From 2-01-FULL-49-22 sp964639445 (GTDB taxonomy: Bacteria > Patescibacteriota > Saccharimonadia > Saccharimonadales > UBA10212), in contig CAZXDA010000029.1 of the NCBI GenBank assembly GCA_964639445.1, positions 1-8,637 of the forward strand: a stretch of 8,637 nt of DNA, given 5' to 3'. Below the pieces are notes generated by a model. That model had not been told where the DNA came from and did no database searches. It saw nothing but the letters and a program-made list of their open reading frames with translations. The first letter of the stretch is position 1. Each line of letters opens with the position of its first letter. The translations under genes and the position numbers were made by a program. Positions 5,774 to 8,637 of this stretch are shown here, in pieces.

Positions 5774-5779
5774 ATTATA
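5774..5779 (-). promoter_or_regulatory. -10 box for rarA
   Basis: On the minus strand TATAAT (5779-5774) ends 6 bases before ATG 5767, so rarA is probably leaderless. No clear -35 is seen; that position is occupied by the hairpin at the end of the RT gene. Confidence 0.55.
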
Positions 5780-5784
5780 TCCCT

Positions 5785-5807
5785 ACCTACGGGTCGTACC
5801 CGTAGGT
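5785..5807 (-). terminator. Perfect 9-base-pair hairpin at the end of the RT gene
   Basis: ACCTACGGG and CCCGTAGGT form a perfect stem around a 5-base loop. On the minus strand it covers the last RT codons and its TAG stop and directly precedes the rarA -10 box. It lacks a following T run on the minus strand, so it may be a weak terminator or an RNA-stabilising 3' stem that insulates rarA from DGR transcription. Confidence 0.4.
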
Positions 5808-6770
5808 TTTGGATTTGATGACGTTTCGCAACTCATAAGAATCAGCATGAGAACAAAAACCTAGATATGAGGATAGATTGGCTGAGTTTACCTTTTTGAG
5901 CATACGCCGCTTTGTTTTGGTACGAACCAATGTGCAGTGCGGCTTAAGAACATAGCCCAAAAAGTCAACGCCTTGGCTCCAACTCCCAATGATTATTTTG
6001 TTCGGATGAATTTTTAGTTTTAACTCACTCTCTAAAAATTCGCTGATAGGCTTTACTAAACTCTCTAGGTGCTGGCGGTCGCGATTAATAATCACAAAAT
6101 CATCGCAGTAGCGGACATAATGTTTCTCGCGCAACTGGTGTTTGACAAAGAAATCGAGCTGGTGCATGTAAACATTGGCGAAGAGTTGGCTGGTAACGTT
6201 ACCAAGCGGAATGCCTTTACCAGAAGAAGTGCAAAAACTATCAATGATTTTGCTTAACAATCTAAGCACCTTTTCATCTGTTATAGAATTACTTAACAAG
6301 TTAAGTAATTTAGAATGGTCAACGCTGGCGAAGAATTGATGAATGTCGCATTTTAGAGCATACGCAGTCCGACTGTTATTGCGGCTGGCTTGGCGCAGGA
6401 ACTGCTGTAGTCTCCGCACACCGGCATGAGTTCCCTTACCTTTGCGGCAGGAAAAGCTGTCATAAATGAACCCTGGTTCAAACAGTGGCTCAATTACGTC
6501 AAACAGTGCCTGGTGCACAACGCGGTCGCGCACACTGGCTTTATGAATCTGCCGGCGTTTTGGATCGTGGACTATAAACGGTTCATAGCTGCCGTGTCTG
6601 TATTTGCCGCTCAGAAGATCGGCTTGCAGCTCAAAAATATTCTCTTCCAAATTACGCTCAAATTGTTGTACGTCGGGTTTGCCTCGTTTACCGCGGGCAA
6701 ATTTGTTCCAAGTTGCAAATAAATGCTGGCTGGAACATAATTTGTCAAAATGGCCATCACCCCCCCCCAC
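5787..6770 (-). CDS. Diversity-generating retroelement reverse transcriptase
   Basis: A 327-residue RT that copies the template repeat RNA into cDNA with errors at adenines. Motifs in order: N-terminal HLFATWNKFARGKRGKP (16-32), RDRVVHQAL (81-89), catalytic Asp motif DIHQFFASVD (142-151), IPLGNVTSQ (187-195), YCDD active site (221-224), and GVDFLGYVL (267-275). The [IL]GNxxSQ form of motif 4, in place of the QGxxxSP of group II intron and retroviral RTs, is diagnostic of DGR RTs. There is no maturase or endonuclease domain, as expected. The GTG at 6770 is the only start available in the given sequence, with no Shine-Dalgarno; one base fewer in the G/C tract at 6760-6768 would put ATG 6822 in frame and add a 17-residue N-terminus. 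The start is therefore uncertain. It overlaps avd antisense. Confidence 0.95.
   Translation of the reverse strand: MGGGDGHFDKLCSSQHLFATWNKFARGKRGKPDVQQFERNLEENIFELQADLLSGKYRHGSYEPFIVHDPKRRQIHKASVRDRVVHQALFDVIEPLFEPGFIYDSFSCRKGKGTHAGVRRLQQFLRQASRNNSRTAYALKCDIHQFFASVDHSKLLNLLSNSITDEKVLRLLSKIIDSFCTSSGKGIPLGNVTSQLFANVYMHQLDFFVKHQLREKHYVRYCDDFVIINRDRQHLESLVKPISEFLESELKLKIHPNKIIIGSWSQGVDFLGYVLKPHCTLVRTKTKRRMLKKVNSANLSSYLGFCSHADSYELRNVIKSKTYGYDP
6713..6741 (+). promoter_or_regulatory. Promoter for avd
   Basis: TTGCAA (6713-6718) and CATAAT (6736-6741) are separated by exactly 17 bases. The -10 ends 8 bases before ATG 6750, the same geometry as the other leaderless genes here. This supports ATG 6750 as the avd start. 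The promoter lies antisense inside the 5' end of the RT gene. Confidence 0.45.
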
Positions 6771-7140
6771 TAAAAACCAAGCCGAGTTGTTCCGCGGCCC
6801 TGCCGACGTGCCTATTATTCATACGCTCTACCAAACCTACTCCTTATTTCATGAACTGCTACTCAAGTTTCCTAAAAGCCAGCGCTATAGCCTAGGTGCT
6901 ATTATTCAAAACCAGCTTTTACAGTTGATTGAGGCGGTTGTCACGGCTGTCTATGTTAATGATACCAGCGTTAAAGCCCGGCAATTGCAGTCAGCCTCAA
7001 CCAAGCTTGATTTGCTTCGCCTGCTTGTTCGTTTAGCAAAGGATTGTAAATGCTTGAGCAATCAAGCTTATTTGGAGCTTGAGTCAAAACTGCACGAGGC
7101 CGGCCGGATGCTGGGTGGCTGGCTTAAATCTATTAAATGA
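6750..7140 (+). CDS. avd: Avd accessory protein of the diversity-generating retroelement (apparent frameshift at its start)
   Basis: Avd is a basic four-helix protein that forms a pentameric barrel, binds the template RNA and RT, and is needed for mutagenic cDNA synthesis. The sequence from 6810 on fits the family: PIIHTLYQTYSLFHELLLKF, PKSQRYSLG, an amphipathic helix, then KASTKLDLLR-type text (QSASTKLDLLRLLVRLAKD) and the closing GRMLGGWLKSIK. The C-terminal frame is open through 7140. ATG 6750 is best placed by promoter spacing, but in the given sequence it runs into TAA after seven codons (MAITPPH); deleting one C from the run at 6760-6768 restores the frame (MAITPPTKNQAELF). In-frame alternatives are TTG 6742 and GTG 6808. 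It is on the opposite strand from RT, TR and target, which is unusual. Confidence 0.85.
6760..6768. repeat. Nine-base C tract across the avd and RT starts
   Basis: Nine consecutive C's lie at the overlap of the divergent avd and RT start regions. Tract length sets the frame of both genes: at eight C's avd joins ATG 6750 and the RT joins ATG 6822. Such tracts are slippage-prone in cells and error-prone in sequencing. Confidence 0.8.
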
Positions 7141-7170
7141 GAGCGGCGCGGGCAATTGCCCGCGCCGCTC
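7141..7170. terminator. Perfect 30-base palindrome between avd and the template repeat
   Basis: The 15-base arms GAGCGGCGCGGGCAA and TTGCCCGCGCCGCTC are exact reverse complements. The palindrome starts immediately after the avd TGA and ends 13 bases before the TR edge. As RNA on either strand it gives a very GC-rich stem. Neither side has a clear T run, so besides serving as a bidirectional terminator it may be a structural part of the TR RNA 3' end, where priming of cDNA is known to occur in DGRs. Confidence 0.7.
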
Positions 7171-7183
7171 CTTGCTCGAGCAG

Positions 7184-7307
7184 TCCCTGACGAGCACCGG
7201 CTCAGCATAGTTCGGATTGGCGTTGTCAGCCCAATTGACGTCGACGTTCACGTTGCCGTCCGAGTTGCCATTGACATACGGCGCGTACGGCTTCGAGTTG
7301 CCGGGCA
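7184..7307 (-). repeat. Template repeat (TR) of the DGR
   Basis: A 124-base non-coding repeat that aligns without gaps to 7630-7753 (offset 446). The two differ at 21 positions; read on the minus strand, 20 of these are adenines in the TR and one is a G. The TR has 29 adenines in all, so 20 of 29 have changed against 1 of 95 other bases. The minus-strand TR, in the target's frame, is rich in AAC/AAT codons (9), as expected of a template tuned for maximum amino acid change. It is transcribed toward the RT gene; I see no convincing promoter for it. Confidence 0.95.
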
Positions 7308-7557
7308 GGGATAATGCTGGTGACCTTCTATGCCACTGAATCCGGGCGTACCCAAATTCTGTATTTCATGCAAGACAATTGTCTTAAGCCAACCAGCACG
7401 GAGTGCTCGATTTGTCGCATTAGACTCTTCAGTTAATAAAAATTAATTGAACTCTGCTAACATCTGCGAAAAACGATGGATTTCGGCGTGATAAGTCCTT
7501 AAACTTATCAACGGTAACCTAATCTCCAAAAGAAAATTATAACAGAACGAAAAACGC
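7308..7557. other. AT-rich spacer between TR and target gene with small palindromes
   Basis: This stretch has no convincing gene. It holds the perfect 14-base palindrome AAGACAATTGTCTT (7372-7385), hairpins AGCAC-GGA-GTGCT (7395-7407) and GATAAGT...ACTTATC (7490-7509), and TTAAT-AAAA-ATTAA (7433-7446). The promoter and 5' part of the TR RNA should lie here on the minus strand. A 40-codon plus-strand ORF (7314-7436, with CSIC near its end) is probably chance. Confidence 0.5.
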
Positions 7558-7599
7558 CCCCCGGCGAGCCAAGGTCCAAAGACCAAGGCTCACCGAGGG
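7558..7599 (-). terminator. Intrinsic terminator of the DGR target gene
   Basis: Arms 7558-7570 and 7587-7599 pair (with G-U on the minus strand) outside a TT/TT internal loop, and GGTC/GACC (7573-7576, 7581-7584) closes the inner stem. On the minus strand the stem is followed by GCGTTTTTCGTTCTGTT, a good U tract. It lies downstream of the target stop at 7623, separating it from TR transcription. Confidence 0.75.
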
Positions 7600-7603
7600 C
7601 AAA

Positions 7604-7617
7604 GGCGCCGAAGCGCC
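7604..7617 (-). promoter_or_regulatory. Hairpin just 3' of the variable repeat (retrohoming hairpin candidate)
   Basis: On the minus strand GGCGC-TTCG-GCGCC is a 5-base-pair stem with the very stable TTCG loop, beginning 12 bases beyond the VR homology. In characterised DGRs a GC-rich hairpin or cruciform with a four-base loop just downstream of the VR helps target recognition. The position and loop size fit, though the stem is shorter than the known 7-10 pairs. Confidence 0.55.
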
Positions 7618-7622
7618 AAGAA

Positions 7623-8426
7623 CTACGACTCCCTGACGAGCACCGGCCCAGCATAGTACGGAACGGCGCGGCCAGCCCAATAGACGTAGACGCCCACGCC
7701 GCCGCCCGAGCGGCCATCGACATACGGCGCGTACGGCCCCGAGCCGCCGGGCACCTTCACCCGCAGTCCGGGGACATCCAAGTACGGGATATCCCTGCCG
7801 TTGTGGGCACGGGTGTGCGCCGGATGCTGCGCCGAGGCGTCGAAGACCTTGAGTCCGGCGGCGATGGCCGGATCGACCTTGTCGGGCGCCGTGTTGCGGA
7901 CGTTGCCGAGGTCGATGATACCCCACTCCAGCACGTCCAGCTGAAACGGCGGCGTGCCGTCGGGTAGGTACAGGTTCTCGGTCTGGAAGTTGTCCGAGAC
8001 GTACAGCTTGTTTTGCCCGAAGACGTGGCGCATCACGTCAAGCTTGGCATCGGCCGAACTCTTGAGGTCACCGAGTGTCCAGCGGATGAACAGCGTCTTC
8101 AGTGGATCGTCCCAGACGAAGACCGGAATCGAACCCAGTAGGGCGTCGATCCGTTCCGAGCTGAAGCCGAGATCCAGCTCCCGGTTGTGCTGGCGGAAGT
8201 CGGCCACCAGCATGTCGACCGGGCTGAAGCGGCCGAAGTGAAGCACGAGTTCTTCAGCGGCCGCAGGCGATAGCCTCAACCGCAGATCGCCGACCCACGC
8301 TTTGGCCAGTCCGCGCTTGCGGTTGATAGCGTCGACCATGTTAGTATCCAGACCAGCCTCAGCGAGCTTGCGCTCGAACTGAGTGATTTTGCCATAAGGT
8401 GTGTCATATAGCGGATGCTCCGCCAT
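7623..8426 (-). CDS. DGR target protein with C-terminal variable region
   Basis: A 267-residue protein whose residues 225-266 are encoded by the VR. Compared with the TR, changed residues include 228, 230, 237, 239, 241, 243, 245, 247, 249, 252, 253, 255, 257 and 260, interleaved with a fixed scaffold (PYAPY, W250, GPVLVRES at the end). The layout resembles DGR variable domains of the C-type-lectin-like fold, which display variable residues on one surface, but the fold cannot be proved by eye. The N-terminal 220 residues are unrecognised, with no signal peptide or membrane segment, so it looks cytoplasmic or secreted by another route. ATG 8426 has a strong Shine-Dalgarno (AAAGGGG, 6 bases upstream), unlike the leaderless genes around. 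The gene is far richer in GC than its neighbours. It is followed by a hairpin and a terminator. Confidence 0.92.
   Translation of the reverse strand: MAEHPLYDTPYGKITQFERKLAEAGLDTNMVDAINRKRGLAKAWVGDLRLRLSPAAAEELVLHFGRFSPVDMLVADFRQHNRELDLGFSSERIDALLGSIPVFVWDDPLKTLFIRWTLGDLKSSADAKLDVMRHVFGQNKLYVSDNFQTENLYLPDGTPPFQLDVLEWGIIDLGNVRNTAPDKVDPAIAAGLKVFDASAQHPAHTRAHNGRDIPYLDVPGLRVKVPGGSGPYAPYVDGRSGGGVGVYVYWAGRAVPYYAGPVLVRES
7630..7753 (-). repeat. Variable repeat (VR) at the 3' end of the target gene
   Basis: The 124-base counterpart of the TR (103 of 124 identical). The changes turn AAC/AAT, AAG, GAC and GAG codons into Gly, Arg, Asp, Tyr and Val codons; for example Asn becomes Tyr at 249 and 257 and Val at 255. 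The final 17 bases next to the stop are unchanged, as expected for the 3' end where mutagenic homing starts. The homology ends 5 bases before the TAG stop. Confidence 0.95.
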
Positions 8427-8637
8427 GACTTACCCCTTTCTGTAGCGCCGTCGGCGGGCTCGTGATTCCACGCAACAGGCGTGGCGGGCGGGCCTATTGT
8501 CGAGAACGGCGCTTTAGAGCCAGTTTTTATAGCTCCAAAACGCCGGCCTCAACTTATATGGTTCGACTGCGCTCACCACAGGGGAGTTGTAGCTTCTTAT
8601 TAAGATACAGTTCCAAAGCTTCCACCTTAGAACTTAC
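8427..8637 (-). promoter_or_regulatory. Structured upstream region of the target gene
   Basis: No gene is visible here. On the minus strand the leader holds AAAGGGG as ribosome binding site (8439-8433). CCACGC/GCGTGG (8468-8473, 8479-8484) forms a hairpin, and AGCGCCGT/ACGGCGCT (8444-8451, 8506-8513) could enclose it. A weak promoter candidate is TTGAGG (8552-8547) with TATAAA (8531-8526), but the 15-base spacing is short. TGGTTCGACTGCGCTCACCA (8559-8578) resembles a dispersed intergenic repeat of many bacteria; this is from memory. Confidence 0.4.

Noticed and set aside
5073..5864. 263-codon plus-strand ORF antisense to rarA
   Set aside because: It is opposite a clearly conserved AAA+ gene; its composition reflects the reverse strand and no domain is visible.
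6604..6749. In-frame extension of avd upstream to ATG 6604
   Set aside because: The extension is antisense to conserved RT sequence and far longer than usual Avd N-termini; the promoter at 6713-6741 points to a later start.
7314..7436. 40-codon plus-strand ORF between TR and target with Cys residues (CSIC)
   Set aside because: No ribosome binding site or promoter, lies antisense to the expected TR leader, and length is within chance.
7537..7926. 129-codon minus-strand ORF overlapping the target gene 3' half
   Set aside because: Different frame of a GC-rich gene, Arg/Gly-rich translation, and the TR/VR evidence fixes the other frame.
8559..8578. tRNA T-arm-like text (GGTTCGACTGC)
   Set aside because: No acceptor, D or anticodon stems fold around it; it fits better as a dispersed intergenic repeat.

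Overview
The window reads as a Candidate Phyla Radiation (Patescibacteria) genome fragment. This placement is an inference from four things: most genes look leaderless (a TATAAT-like -10 box ends 6-8 bases before the ATG), GC-rich palindromic repeats of the CCTGCC...GGCAGG type sit between genes, the diversity-generating retroelement is of a kind common in that group, and most proteins are small and lack close familiar relatives. TGA and TAA/TAG all act as stops, so the standard code fits. I could not run any database search.

Positions 1-3230 are an accessory, cassette-like stretch. Single genes or small units all point the same way, most with their own promoter, and most are followed by a related motif (TARCCGCCCG at or near the stop and/or CCTATTTTGCGC). 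They are a 3' gene fragment, a tiny overlapping ORF, a coiled-coil protein, a ribbon-helix-helix antitoxin with a RelE/ParE toxin, a helical protein with Asp-rich motifs, a P-loop kinase-like protein and an aminoglycoside/lincosamide nucleotidyltransferase-like protein.

Positions 3231-4555 hold a divergent pair: a membrane-anchored HNH nuclease with a possible WYL-like C-terminus (minus) and a helical, possibly HEPN-like protein (plus). They are read from a symmetric promoter and may form a small defence module. Positions 4565-5767 (minus) are rarA, a housekeeping AAA+ ATPase of replication-coupled recombination.

Positions 5787-8426 are a complete diversity-generating retroelement (DGR). It has a reverse transcriptase (minus), an Avd accessory protein (plus, so inverted relative to the rest), a 124-base template repeat (TR, 7184-7307), and a GC-rich target gene (minus) whose last ~42 codons are the variable repeat (VR, 7630-7753). 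TR and VR differ at 21 positions, 20 of them at adenines of the TR read on the minus strand, which is the signature of adenine-directed mutagenic retrohoming. A perfect 30-base palindrome lies just 3' of the TR, and a TTCG-loop hairpin plus a terminator lie just 3' of the VR. A nine-base C tract lies across the overlapping starts of avd and the RT gene. Removing one C would put avd in frame with a well-placed ATG and also give the RT an upstream ATG, so the tract is either an assembly error or a slippage switch.
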